DNA from: Streptomyces justiciae
GTDB taxonomy: Bacteria > Actinomycetota > Actinomycetes > Streptomycetales > Streptomycetaceae
Direction of reading: 5' to 3'
NCBI RefSeq assembly: GCF_015163075.1
Contig: NZ_JADDXU010000018.1
Span: forward strand, 62,001 to 126,000
Length of the DNA stretch: 64,000 nt
Below the pieces are notes generated by a model that was given only the letters and a program-made list of their open reading frames with translations, made no database searches and was not told where the DNA came from. Shown here piece after piece: positions 16,043-24,500 of this stretch; positions within the stretch are counted from its first letter, which is position 1, and each line of letters starts with the position of its first letter. Both the position numbers and the translations under genes were made by a program.

Positions 16043-16810
16043 ATGACCACGGACGCGTTCGACGCGTGGAAGCAGTGGCACGAGGACCGTGTCGAGTCGG
16101 CCTCCGCGCCCTATGGGCCCCTCTCGCTCGCCGGCACCTACTGGCTGGAGGACTGTCCGGACGGCCGACTTCCGGACATCCCCGGGCTCTGGCGGACCGA
16201 CGGCGACGCGGTCCTGCTGACGGCCGACGAGGCCGACGGGCTGACCCTGGACGGGCGGCCGGTGAGCGGTGAGACACGGCTCGCGGCGGACACGGGCCAT
16301 CTCGCGCTCGGTGAGCGGCAGTTGGTGGTGCTGGTCCGTGAAGGGGTGTGGGGCGTACGGGACTTCGACCCCGCCTCCGAGGCGCGGCGCGCCTTCCGCG
16401 GCATCGAGGCCACTCCCTACGATCCGCGCTGGTCAGTGCCGGGGCGCTTCACGCCGTACGACGAGGACCGCACCGTACGCGTACCGAACGCGGACGGCCG
16501 GGAGCGTGGCCTCGGGCTCGGCGGGGAGCTGGCGTTCGCCCTCGACGGGCGGGAGTTCACGCTCCAGGTGACGGTCGAGGCGGACGGCTCGCTGTGGGCT
16601 GTTTTCGGCGATACGACGAGCGGGACGAGCAGCTTCCGTTTCCGGTTCCTGCGGCCCGCCGCGCCCGACGCCGAAGGGCGGACGACGGTCGACCTCAACC
16701 GGGCGCTGCTGCCGCCCTGCGCCTTCGCCGACCACTTCATCTGCCCGTTCCCGCCGCCCGGGAACACCCTGGAGGTCGCCGTCGAGGCGGGGGAGCGGAA
16801 CCTGCTCTGA
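16043..16810 (+). CDS. DUF1684 domain protein
   Basis: 255-residue protein of the DUF1684 family. It shows SLAGTYWLED, then a two-layer beta-rich middle, FGDTTSGTSSFRFRFL, and the family hallmark VDLNRALLPPCAFADHFICPFPPPGN with the terminal EAGERN. No signal peptide is present here, although some relatives have one. I chose the ATG at 16043, preceded by AAAGG, over 16025, which overlaps the previous gene. It is the last gene of the six-gene rightward operon. No biochemical role is known to me; its cysteine pair in the CAF...CPF motif could matter in a sulfur pathway. Confidence 0.82.
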   Translation: MTTDAFDAWKQWHEDRVESASAPYGPLSLAGTYWLEDCPDGRLPDIPGLWRTDGDAVLLTADEADGLTLDGRPVSGETRLAADTGHLALGERQLVVLVREGVWGVRDFDPASEARRAFRGIEATPYDPRWSVPGRFTPYDEDRTVRVPNADGRERGLGLGGELAFALDGREFTLQVTVEADGSLWAVFGDTTSGTSSFRFRFLRPAAPDAEGRTTVDLNRALLPPCAFADHFICPFPPPGNTLEVAVEAGERNLL

Positions 16811-16815
16811 GGGAT

Positions 16816-16830
16816 GGCCAAGTCTTGGCC
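16816..16830. repeat. Perfect 15-base palindrome after the DUF1684 gene
   Basis: GGCCAAG and its complement flank a single central T, five bases after the DUF1684 stop. The stem is short and there is no T-run, so it may be a weak terminator or an operator for the protease gene 190 bases downstream. Confidence 0.4.
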
Positions 16831-17021
16831 GACACATGGGTGGTTCAAAGGTTGACGGCCGAAAGGCGCCCTTGCGTCTACCGGTCGTTCGGCCGAATAC
16901 TCCCCCCAGCGCTTGTCAGGGGCACGGCGTGTTCGGAATCCGGACATTCGGGGCCCCTGGCTGCGCCTCACGGGCCCCGACCCCACGCGGGCCCCCGACT
17001 TCCCATGTGGAGGAACGACAA

Positions 17022-17924
17022 GTGAGGATCAAGCGCACCACCCCCCGCAGCGGTATCACGAGACGGACCCGGCTGATCGCCGTTTCCACCGGACTCGTGG
17101 CCGCCGCCGCGATCGCGATCCCCAACGCGAGCGCATCGGACGTGTCCACCTTCAGCACCACCCAGCTCAAGAGCGCCAGCAACTCGGTGCTCAAGGCCGA
17201 CATCCCGGGCACCGCCTGGGCGGTCGACAGCAAGACCAACCGTGTCGTCGTCACCGTCGACAGCACGGTCTCCAAGGCGGAGATCGCCAAGATCAAGCGG
17301 CAGGCCGGCGCCAACGCCGACGCGCTGACGATCAAGACGACACCGGGCAAGTTCCAGAAGCTGATCTCCGGCGGCGACGCCATCTATGCGAGTAGCTGGC
17401 GCTGCTCGCTGGGCTTCAACGTCCAGGACAACAGCGGGAACTACTACTTCCTGACCGCCGGTCACTGCACCGACGGCGCGGGCACCTGGTGGTCGAACTC
17501 GTCCCACTCGACCACGCTCGGCAGCACCGCCGGCTCCAGCTTCCCGACCAACGACTACGGCATCGTGCGCTACACGAACTCGTCGGTCACCAAGTCGGGC
17601 GCCGTGGGCAGCCAGGACATCGCCAGTGCCGCCACGCCTTCCGTCGGCACCACGGTGTACCGCCGCGGCTCCACCACCGGCACGCACAGCGGCCGGGTCA
17701 CCGCCCTCAACGCGACCGTCAACTACGGCGGCGGCGACATCGTCTACGGCATGATCCAGACCACGGTCTGCGCCGAGCCCGGCGACTCCGGCGGCCCGCT
17801 GTACGGCGGCACCGTCGCCTACGGTCTGACCTCCGGCGGCAGCGGCAACTGCTCCTCCGGCGGCACGACGTTCTTCCAGCCGGTCACCGAGGCGCTGAGC
17901 GCCTACGGCGTCCACGTCTACTAG
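17022..17924 (+). CDS. sprB: Streptogrisin B-like secreted serine protease precursor
   Basis: Secreted chymotrypsin-like protease (S1, alpha-lytic group) made as a 300-residue pre-pro-enzyme. The GTG at 17022 has GGAGGAACG just upstream. A signal peptide with RRTR and a long hydrophobic core ends near ASA. A pro-domain of about 75 residues carries IPGTAWAVDSKTNRVVVTVD, which assists folding. The mature enzyme begins around ISGGDAIYAS and has the triad in LTAGHC, NDYGIVRY and EPGDSGGPLYG, plus disulfide cysteines. Length and pro-domain match streptogrisin A/B. A perfect hairpin terminator follows. Extracellular protein degradation is the expected role. Confidence 0.92.
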   Translation: MRIKRTTPRSGITRRTRLIAVSTGLVAAAAIAIPNASASDVSTFSTTQLKSASNSVLKADIPGTAWAVDSKTNRVVVTVDSTVSKAEIAKIKRQAGANADALTIKTTPGKFQKLISGGDAIYASSWRCSLGFNVQDNSGNYYFLTAGHCTDGAGTWWSNSSHSTTLGSTAGSSFPTNDYGIVRYTNSSVTKSGAVGSQDIASAATPSVGTTVYRRGSTTGTHSGRVTALNATVNYGGGDIVYGMIQTTVCAEPGDSGGPLYGGTVAYGLTSGGSGNCSSGGTTFFQPVTEALSAYGVHVY

Positions 17925-17940
17925 GCCTCCGGCCTGACGG

Positions 17941-17969
17941 GCCCCCGTACGTGACTCGCGTACGGGGGC
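17941..17969 (+). terminator. Terminator after the streptogrisin B-like gene
   Basis: Perfect 11-base stem (17941-17951 with 17959-17969) and a seven-base loop, 16 bases after the stop codon. Confidence 0.88.
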
Positions 17970-18053
17970 TCCCCCTTGGTCGTGCGGCGGAGTTACCTTC
18001 GGACTACAGGCAGTACTCCCTGTGGACGCCCACGACGGACCCTGGGGGCCGTG

Positions 18054-18911
18054 ATGGTCGAGGAGCTGGTGGCGGCGGGAGTGACCCTCGCGTCCGCCGG
18101 AGCGGTGTACGCGATGGCCGCGGCGCGGGTCGTCAAACAGTACGAACGGGGCGTGGTGTTCCGCCTCGGCAAGCTCCGGCCGGAAGTGCGCGGGCCGGGG
18201 TTCACGATGATCGTTCCGGGCATCGACAAGCTCCGGAAGGTCAACATGCAGATCGTGACGATGCCGGTGCCGGCACAGGAGGGCATCACCCGGGACAACG
18301 TCACGGTACGGGTCGACGCCGTCGTCTACTTCAAGGTGACCGCGCCCGCCGAGGCGGTCGTACGCGTCGAGGACTACCGGTTCGCCGTCTCGCAGATGGC
18401 GCAGACCTCGCTGCGGTCCATCATCGGCAAGAGCGAGCTGGACGATCTGCTGGCCGACCGCGAAAAGCTCAACCAGGGGCTGGAGTTGATGATCGACAGC
18501 CCGGCCGTGGAGTGGGGCGTCACCATCGACCGCGTCGAGATCAAGGACGTCTCCCTGCCCGAGACCATGAAGCGCTCCATGGCCCGGCAGGCCGAGGCCG
18601 ACCGGGAGCGGCGGGCCCGGGTCATCAACGCCGACGCCGAGCTCCAGGCGTCGAAGAAGCTCGCCGAGGCGGCCAAGGAGATGTCCGAGCAGCCGGCGGC
18701 GCTGCAACTGCGGTTGCTCCAGACGGTGGTGGCGGTCGCGGCGGAGAAGAACTCGACGCTGGTGCTGCCCTTCCCGGTGGAGCTGCTGCGGTTCCTGGAG
18801 AAGGCGCAGCAGGGGCATGCCGTGGCGCCGCAATCGGTGCAGGAGCAACGGCCGTCTCCCACGCCCCGTTTGGAGTCGGGCCACGAGGGGTCGAATTCAG
18901 GACAGGACTAG
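18054..18911 (+). CDS. SPFH/Band 7 (slipin-type) membrane protein
   Basis: Stomatin-like membrane-microdomain protein, 285 residues. A single N-terminal hydrophobic segment is followed by VVKQYERGVVFRLGKL, RGPGFTMIVPGIDKL and DNVTVRVDAVVYFKV, the slipin signature. An Ala/Glu-rich coiled-coil-prone region follows (ARQAEADRERRARVINADAE). It would form a membrane-bound ring assembly with the bulk of the protein on one face. I chose the ATG at 18054; an adjacent GTG at 18051 is nearly equivalent. No NfeD-type partner gene lies next to it, which is unusual because many prokaryotic slipins pair with NfeD. Confidence 0.88.
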   Translation: MVEELVAAGVTLASAGAVYAMAAARVVKQYERGVVFRLGKLRPEVRGPGFTMIVPGIDKLRKVNMQIVTMPVPAQEGITRDNVTVRVDAVVYFKVTAPAEAVVRVEDYRFAVSQMAQTSLRSIIGKSELDDLLADREKLNQGLELMIDSPAVEWGVTIDRVEIKDVSLPETMKRSMARQAEADRERRARVINADAELQASKKLAEAAKEMSEQPAALQLRLLQTVVAVAAEKNSTLVLPFPVELLRFLEKAQQGHAVAPQSVQEQRPSPTPRLESGHEGSNSGQD

Positions 18912-19144
18912 ACCTCACGGGCTGGTGAAGGGTTACTCGCTCGTAGTGTTTGCAGTGTGAATTCCCCTGGCCTGACTGTTCACGGTCAAGGCAAGAGGGG
19001 CGCGCAACCGCGTTCTACGCGCGTCCGGAAGTCAACCTTGTGCACTCCCTGTGGGGTTCGGAAGAGTAGGCGCTCGTCAACCAGCCTTCCGGCCCACGAG
19101 GTCCCCACAACCGACCGGGCCGACCCCCCACAGGAGGACGCGAG

Positions 19145-20227
19145 TTGAAGCACCGACGCATACCCAGGCGGCGGGCCGCCGCGGCAGGTGCGGGCATCGC
19201 CGCACTGGTCGCCGCGGGAGTCACCTTCCAGACTGCGAACGCCAGCGAGCCCGCGAACGACCCCACACCGAAGGTCCTTTCCGCCCTCGCGGCCGGAAAC
19301 CTCGCCTCGTCGCTCGACAAGGAACTCGGCACCGACGCGGCGGGAACGTACTACGACGCGAAGAGCAAGGCGCTCGTCGTCAACGTCCTCGACGAGGCCG
19401 CGGCCTCGGTCGTCGAGGAGGCCGGCGCCAAGGCCCGGGTCGTGGAGAACTCCCTCGCCGAACTCAGAAGCGCCCGTACGACGCTCAAGGACGACGCGAC
19501 CATCCCGGGCACGTCCTGGGCGACCGACCCGACCACCAACAAGGTCGTCGTCACCGCCGACCGCACGGTCTCCGACGCCGAGTGGACCAAGCTCACGAAG
19601 GTCGTCGACGGGCTCGGGGCGACGGCGAAACTCCAGCGCACGAAGGGGGAGTTCAAGCCCTTCATCGCCGGTGGCGACGCGATCACCGGTGGCAGCGGGC
19701 GGTGTTCGCTCGGGTTCAACGTGAACAAGGGCGGCGAGGCGTACTTCCTCACCGCCGGGCACTGCACCGAGGCGATCTCCACGTGGTCGGACTCGAGCGG
19801 CACGGAGATCGGCACCAACGAGGTGTCGAGCTTCCCCGACAACGACTACGGGCTCGTCAAGTACACCGCGGACGTCGACCACCCGAGCGAGGTGGACCTC
19901 TACAACGGGTCCGCGCAGGCGATCACCGGGGCGGCCGAGGCGACGGTCGGGATGAAGGTCACGCGGAGCGGGTCGACCACGCAGGTTCATGACGGGACCG
20001 TCACCGGGTTGGACGCCACCGTGAACTACGGGAACGGTGACATCGTCAACGGGCTGATCCAGACCGACGTGTGTGCGGAGCCGGGGGACAGTGGTGGGTC
20101 GCTGTTCTCGGGGAGCAACGCGATCGGGCTGACGTCGGGGGGCAGCGGGGACTGCACCTCCGGTGGGGAGACGTTCTTCCAGCCGGTGACTGAGGCGCTG
20201 TCGGCCACCGGTACGTCCATCGGCTGA
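19145..20227 (+). CDS. Streptogrisin-family secreted serine protease (long pro-region)
   Basis: Second alpha-lytic-type S1 protease, 360 residues, starting at TTG 19145 behind AGGAGG. A signal peptide is followed by a pro-region of roughly 140 residues, longer than in the neighbour at 17022 and more like streptogrisin D/E. It includes IPGTSWATDPTTNKVVVTAD. The mature domain begins near IAGGDAITGG. The triad lies in LTAGHC, NDYGLVKY and EPGDSGGSLFSG, and TSGGSGDCTSGGETFFQPV ends the substrate pocket. The last motif resembles the Glu-specific members, but specificity cannot be fixed by eye. A terminator hairpin follows. Confidence 0.9.
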   Translation: MKHRRIPRRRAAAAGAGIAALVAAGVTFQTANASEPANDPTPKVLSALAAGNLASSLDKELGTDAAGTYYDAKSKALVVNVLDEAAASVVEEAGAKARVVENSLAELRSARTTLKDDATIPGTSWATDPTTNKVVVTADRTVSDAEWTKLTKVVDGLGATAKLQRTKGEFKPFIAGGDAITGGSGRCSLGFNVNKGGEAYFLTAGHCTEAISTWSDSSGTEIGTNEVSSFPDNDYGLVKYTADVDHPSEVDLYNGSAQAITGAAEATVGMKVTRSGSTTQVHDGTVTGLDATVNYGNGDIVNGLIQTDVCAEPGDSGGSLFSGSNAIGLTSGGSGDCTSGGETFFQPVTEALSATGTSIG

Positions 20228-20236
20228 CCGTGCGCT

Positions 20237-20271
20237 GTGGTGCGGGTGGTTTGTTCTCCCACCCGCACCAC
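20237..20271 (+). terminator. Terminator after the second protease gene
   Basis: Perfect 13-base stem (20237-20249 with 20259-20271) and a nine-base T-rich loop, beginning ten bases after the stop codon. Confidence 0.88.
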
Positions 20272-20304
20272 CCGTACAACTTTCGTCGTCGGGTGCGGGT
20301 GGCC

Positions 20305-20338
20305 CCTGTGGGGGTCGCCCGCCGTCGGCGACTGCGGG
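20305..20338 (+). repeat. Dispersed intergenic repeat, copy B
   Basis: Second copy of the 34-base element at 5632-5665, same orientation, about five substitutions. It lies between the protease terminator and the end of the convergent membrane-protein gene. Confidence 0.6.
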
Positions 20339-20382
20339 CTCCATGGCCGGCTGTCGAGCTTCGTCGGCCGGCTGTGGAGCCT

Positions 20383-21432
20383 TTACGGCGTCTGAGTCGG
20401 CAACGGTGCGCCCTCGCGCCGCGCGCGCAGCACCGACGCCCCCATCGTGATCACGATCCCGGCCGCCGCCCATGCCGACAGGACCAGCAGGGACGCGGTT
20501 GTGTCGTTGCCCTTGAAGTACGCGATCGAGCGGGCCACCCAGGTGCCCGCGCCCGGTGGCAGGGCCGGGCCGATCGCCTTCCAGAACGGTGGCAGCATCG
20601 GCAGCGGGAAGGCGCCGCCCGCGCTCGGGTTGCCGGCGATCACCACGAGCAGGATCGCCAGGCCGATGCCCACGATCCCGAACATGCCCTGGAGGGCGAG
20701 GGTCGCCGCCCCCACCGCGAACGTGACCAGCGCACCGAGCCCCCAGAAGGCCATGACGCTGCCGGGCAGCGCGTCCAGGATCGGCCCCACGATCACCGCG
20801 CCGCCGATCCCGCCGGCGATCGACACCAGCGCCATCACGACCAGCCGGATCGCCGCGCGGCGCGGGTTGGCGGGCCGGGCGCCGGTGCTGATCGCGAGGA
20901 TCGACGCGGTCAGATAGCCGCCGACGCACCAGCCGACCACGACATAGAACGACGACAGTCCGTCGAAGTCGGTGGAGGAGGCGGGGGCCACGTCCACCGT
21001 ACGCAGGCTCCGCTGCTGGGAGGCCTCCAGCGCGGTGAGGTACTTCTCCAGGGTGGTGGCGAGGACCGTGCCGCCGCCGCTCGCGACGAGGAGCGTGTCC
21101 TTCGGCCCGGCCACGTTGATGATCAGGGCCCCGTCGATGTCCCGGTTCATGATCTGCTTCCGGGCCGTCGCCTCGTCGGCCACCGCGCGCGGGTCCAGGG
21201 GCGAGCCGGGCAGCTGCTCCAGCCGGGTCACCGCCTGCTGGGCCGCGGCCCGCGGCGCCACCACCCCGAAGGGCACGTCCTTCGGCTTGGGATCGTGCAG
21301 CGCTCCCACGTAGGAGGCGATGAAGAGCAGCTGGAGGGCGAGCACCCCGAGGACGAGCAGCGTGGCCCGTGGTGTGACCGCGTCCTTCACCTCGGCGAGG
21401 AGGCCGCCGTTCTGGGTGCCGTTCTGTGTCAT
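20383..21432 (-). CDS. Membrane protein, DUF3533/YhgE-Pip-like (ABC-2 permease fold)
   Basis: 349-residue membrane protein. It has one hydrophobic segment near residues 25-43, then an extracytoplasmic domain of about 120 residues with DVPFGVVAP and DIDGALIINV, and five or six further helices. This arrangement matches DUF3533/YhgE-type ABC-2-like proteins. No ATPase gene is adjacent. The ATG at 21432 lies about 105 bases from the LexA box of the divergent dnaE2, and the two genes share the intervening region. Function is unknown; export or phage-adsorption-like roles are known for distant relatives. Confidence 0.7.
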   Translation of the reverse strand: MTQNGTQNGGLLAEVKDAVTPRATLLVLGVLALQLLFIASYVGALHDPKPKDVPFGVVAPRAAAQQAVTRLEQLPGSPLDPRAVADEATARKQIMNRDIDGALIINVAGPKDTLLVASGGGTVLATTLEKYLTALEASQQRSLRTVDVAPASSTDFDGLSSFYVVVGWCVGGYLTASILAISTGARPANPRRAAIRLVVMALVSIAGGIGGAVIVGPILDALPGSVMAFWGLGALVTFAVGAATLALQGMFGIVGIGLAILLVVIAGNPSAGGAFPLPMLPPFWKAIGPALPPGAGTWVARSIAYFKGNDTTASLLVLSAWAAAGIVITMGASVLRARREGAPLPTQTP

Positions 21433-21535
21433 GTCCCCACAGTCCGAGGCGGCGGACGTTTTCGCAGGTGGGAGGCGGCCGAACGGTTATCGCACAGACG
21501 TTCGGGATTGGGGGTATGGTGGGGGTGAGGCAGTT

Positions 21536-21551
21536 GGGAACTGATGTTCGA
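21536..21551 (+). promoter_or_regulatory. LexA (SOS) box upstream of dnaE2
   Basis: GAAC-TGAT-GTTC at 21538-21549 is a perfect palindrome around a four-base centre and extends to GTTCGA on the right side. It fits the actinobacterial TCGAACN4GTTCGA consensus with mismatches only at the left edge. It ends 15 bases before the dnaE2 start. Confidence 0.75.
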
Positions 21552-21565
21552 AAATGGAGGCGCGG

Positions 21566-24500
21566 GTGCCCGGGTTCACGCATCTGCACACCGTCTCCGG
21601 GTTCTCCCTGCGCTACGGCGCCTCACACCCGGAGCGGCTCGCCGAGCGTGCCGCCGAGCGGGGCATGGACGCCCTCGCCCTCACCGACCGCGACACCCTC
21701 GCGGGCGCGGTCCGCTTCGCCAAGGCCTGCGCCAAGGCGGGGGTACGGCCGCTGTTCGGCGCCGAGCTGGCCGTCGAGGAGTACGAGCCGGTACGACAGG
21801 AGCGGCGCCGCGCCCCCGTCCGCGGCGGCGCCTTCATCGACGAATCGACCCCCCGCGTCACCTTCCTCGCCCGGGACGGCGCCCGCGGCTGGGCCGACCT
21901 GTGCCGCCTGGTGACCACCGTCCACACCGCCGCCGACACCCCCCTGCTGCCCTGGGCCGAGAACAGCGGCGACGGCCTGACCGTCCTGCTCGGCCCTGAC
22001 TCCGACGTCGGCCGCGCCCTCGCCGCCGGACGCCCCGACCGGGCGGCCCGGCTCCTCGTCCCCTGGCGGGAGCGGTACGGCGACGCCCTGCGCCTGGAGG
22101 CCGTCTGGCACGGCCGCAAGGGAACCGGCCCCGGCTCGCTGCGGCTGGCCGCCCGTACCGTCGGCTTCGCCGCCGAGCAGCGGGTACGTCCCGTGCTCGG
22201 CAACGCCGTCCGGTACGCCGACCCCGGGCAGGGCCCGGTAGCCGACGTCCTGGACGCCGCCCGCCGGCTCGTCCCCGTCGGCGCCGCCAAGGAGCTGGAC
22301 TCCGGCGAGGCCTGGCTCAAGGACGCGCCCGCCATGCTGGCGGCGGCCGAGCGGATCGTGGAGGCCGCGGGCTTCCGGCGCGACACCGCGCACCGGCTGC
22401 TGGAGCAGACCCGGGCGACGGCCGCCGAGTGCCTGGTCGACCCCGAGGACGACCTCGGCATCGGCACCGTCCACTTCCCCGAGCCGCACCTCGTCGGCGC
22501 GGGCCGCCGCACCGCCCAGCGCACGCTCGCCTCCCGGGCGGCGGCCGGGATGTTGCGGAAGGGATACGCGGGCCGGTACGCCTACTGGGAGCGGATGCAC
22601 CAGGAGCTGGACATCATCGCCCACCACGGCTTCGCCTCCTACTTCCTGACGGTCGCTCAAGTGGTGGACGACGTACGGGAGATGGGCGTCCGGGTGGCGG
22701 CCCGAGGCTCCGGAGCGGGGTCCCTCGTCAACCACCTCCTCGGCATCGCCCACGCCGACCCGGTCGAGCACGGGCTGCTGATGGAGCGGTTCCTGTCCAA
22801 ACGGCGGCTCGTGCTGCCCGACATCGACATCGACGTGGAGTCCGCGCGACGCCTGGAGGTCTACCGCGCGATCATCGACCGGTTCGACACCGAACGGGTC
22901 GCGACGGTCGCGATGCCGGAGACGTACCGGGTGCGGCACGCGGTCCGGGACGTGGGCGCGGCTCTGTCCATGGACCCCGCCGACATCGACCGCATCGCCA
23001 AGTCTTTCCCGCACATCCGCGCCCGCGACGCCCGCGCCGCGCTGGAGGAGCTGCCCGAACTCCGGGCGCTGGCGGGGGAGAAGGAGAAGTACGGGCGGCT
23101 GTGGGAGCTGGTCGAATCGCTCGACGCCCTCCCGCGCGGTGTCGCCATGCACCCGTGCGGGGTGCTCCTGTCCGACGCGTCCCTGCTGAGCCGTACGCCG
23201 GTCATGCCGACCAGTGGCGAGGGCTTCCCCATGTCCCAGTTCGACAAGGACGACGTCGAGGACCTCGGGCTGCTCAAACTCGACGTGCTCGGCGTGCGGA
23301 TGCAGTCGGCGATGGCACACGCGGTCGCGGAGGTGGCGCGGGCGACGGGGGAGAGGGTCGACATCGACGCGATCGCCCCCGGCGACCCGGCGACGTACCA
23401 ACTCATCCGGTCCACCGAGACGTTGGGCTGCTTCCAGATCGAGTCGCCGGGTCAGCGGGACCTGGTCGGGCGGCTCCAGCCGGCCACCTTCCACGACCTC
23501 GTCGTCGACATCTCGCTCTTCCGGCCGGGTCCGGTCGCCGCCGACATGGTGCGGCCGTTCATCGAGGCGCGGCACGGACGGGCGCCCGTCAGATATCCGC
23601 ACCCGGATCTGGAGGAGCCGCTGAAGGGGACGTACGGGGTCGTCGTCTTCCACGAGCAGATCATCGACATCGTCGACATCATGACCGGCTGCGGACGCGG
23701 CGAGGCCGACCGGGTGCGGCGCGGGCTGTCCGACCCGGAGTCGCAGGGGCGGATCAGGTTCTGGTTCGCGCAGCACGCGGCGGCCCGGGGCTATGACGCG
23801 GAAACGATTCAGCGGACCTGGGAGATCATCGAGGCCTTCGGCTCGTACGGCTTCTGCAAGGCGCACGCGGTCGCCTTCGCCGTCCCCACCTACCAGTCGG
23901 CGTGGCTGAAGGCGCACCACCCGGCCGCCTTCTACGCCGGGCTGCTCACGCACGACCCCGGGATGTATCCGAAGCGGCTGCTGCTGGCGGACGCGCGGCG
24001 GCGCGGGGTGCCGATCCTGCCGTTGGACGTGAACAAGTCGGCGGTCGCCCATCGTATCGAACTGGTGTCTGATTCAGGGGTGTGGGGGCTGCGGCTCGCG
24101 CTCTCCGACGTGCACGGCATCAGCGAGGCCGAGGCGGCACGGATCGCGGACGGACAGCCGTACGCCTCGCTGCTGGACTTCTGGGATCGGGCGCGTCCCA
24201 GCAGACCGCTGGCTCAACGGCTCGCGCAGGTAGGGGCGTTGGACGCCTTCGGCGCCAACCGGCGTGATCTGCAACTGCACCTGACCGAGCTGCACCGGGG
24301 CGCCCGGGGCGGCGGCGGTGGCCAACTGCCGCTGGCCGGTGGGAAGAAGACCGCGTCCGCCGGGCTGCCCGACCTCTCCTCCGCCGAGAAGCTCAGCGCC
24401 GAGCTGGGGGTGCTGTCCATGGACGCCTCGCGCAACCTCATGGACGACCACCGCGATTTCCTGGGCGAGTTGGGCGTGGCCAGCGCGCGCCGGCTGCGGG

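Noticed and set aside
21623..24052. Long leftward frame opposite dnaE2
   Set aside because: Antisense shadow caused by high third-position GC; no domain and no ribosome site.
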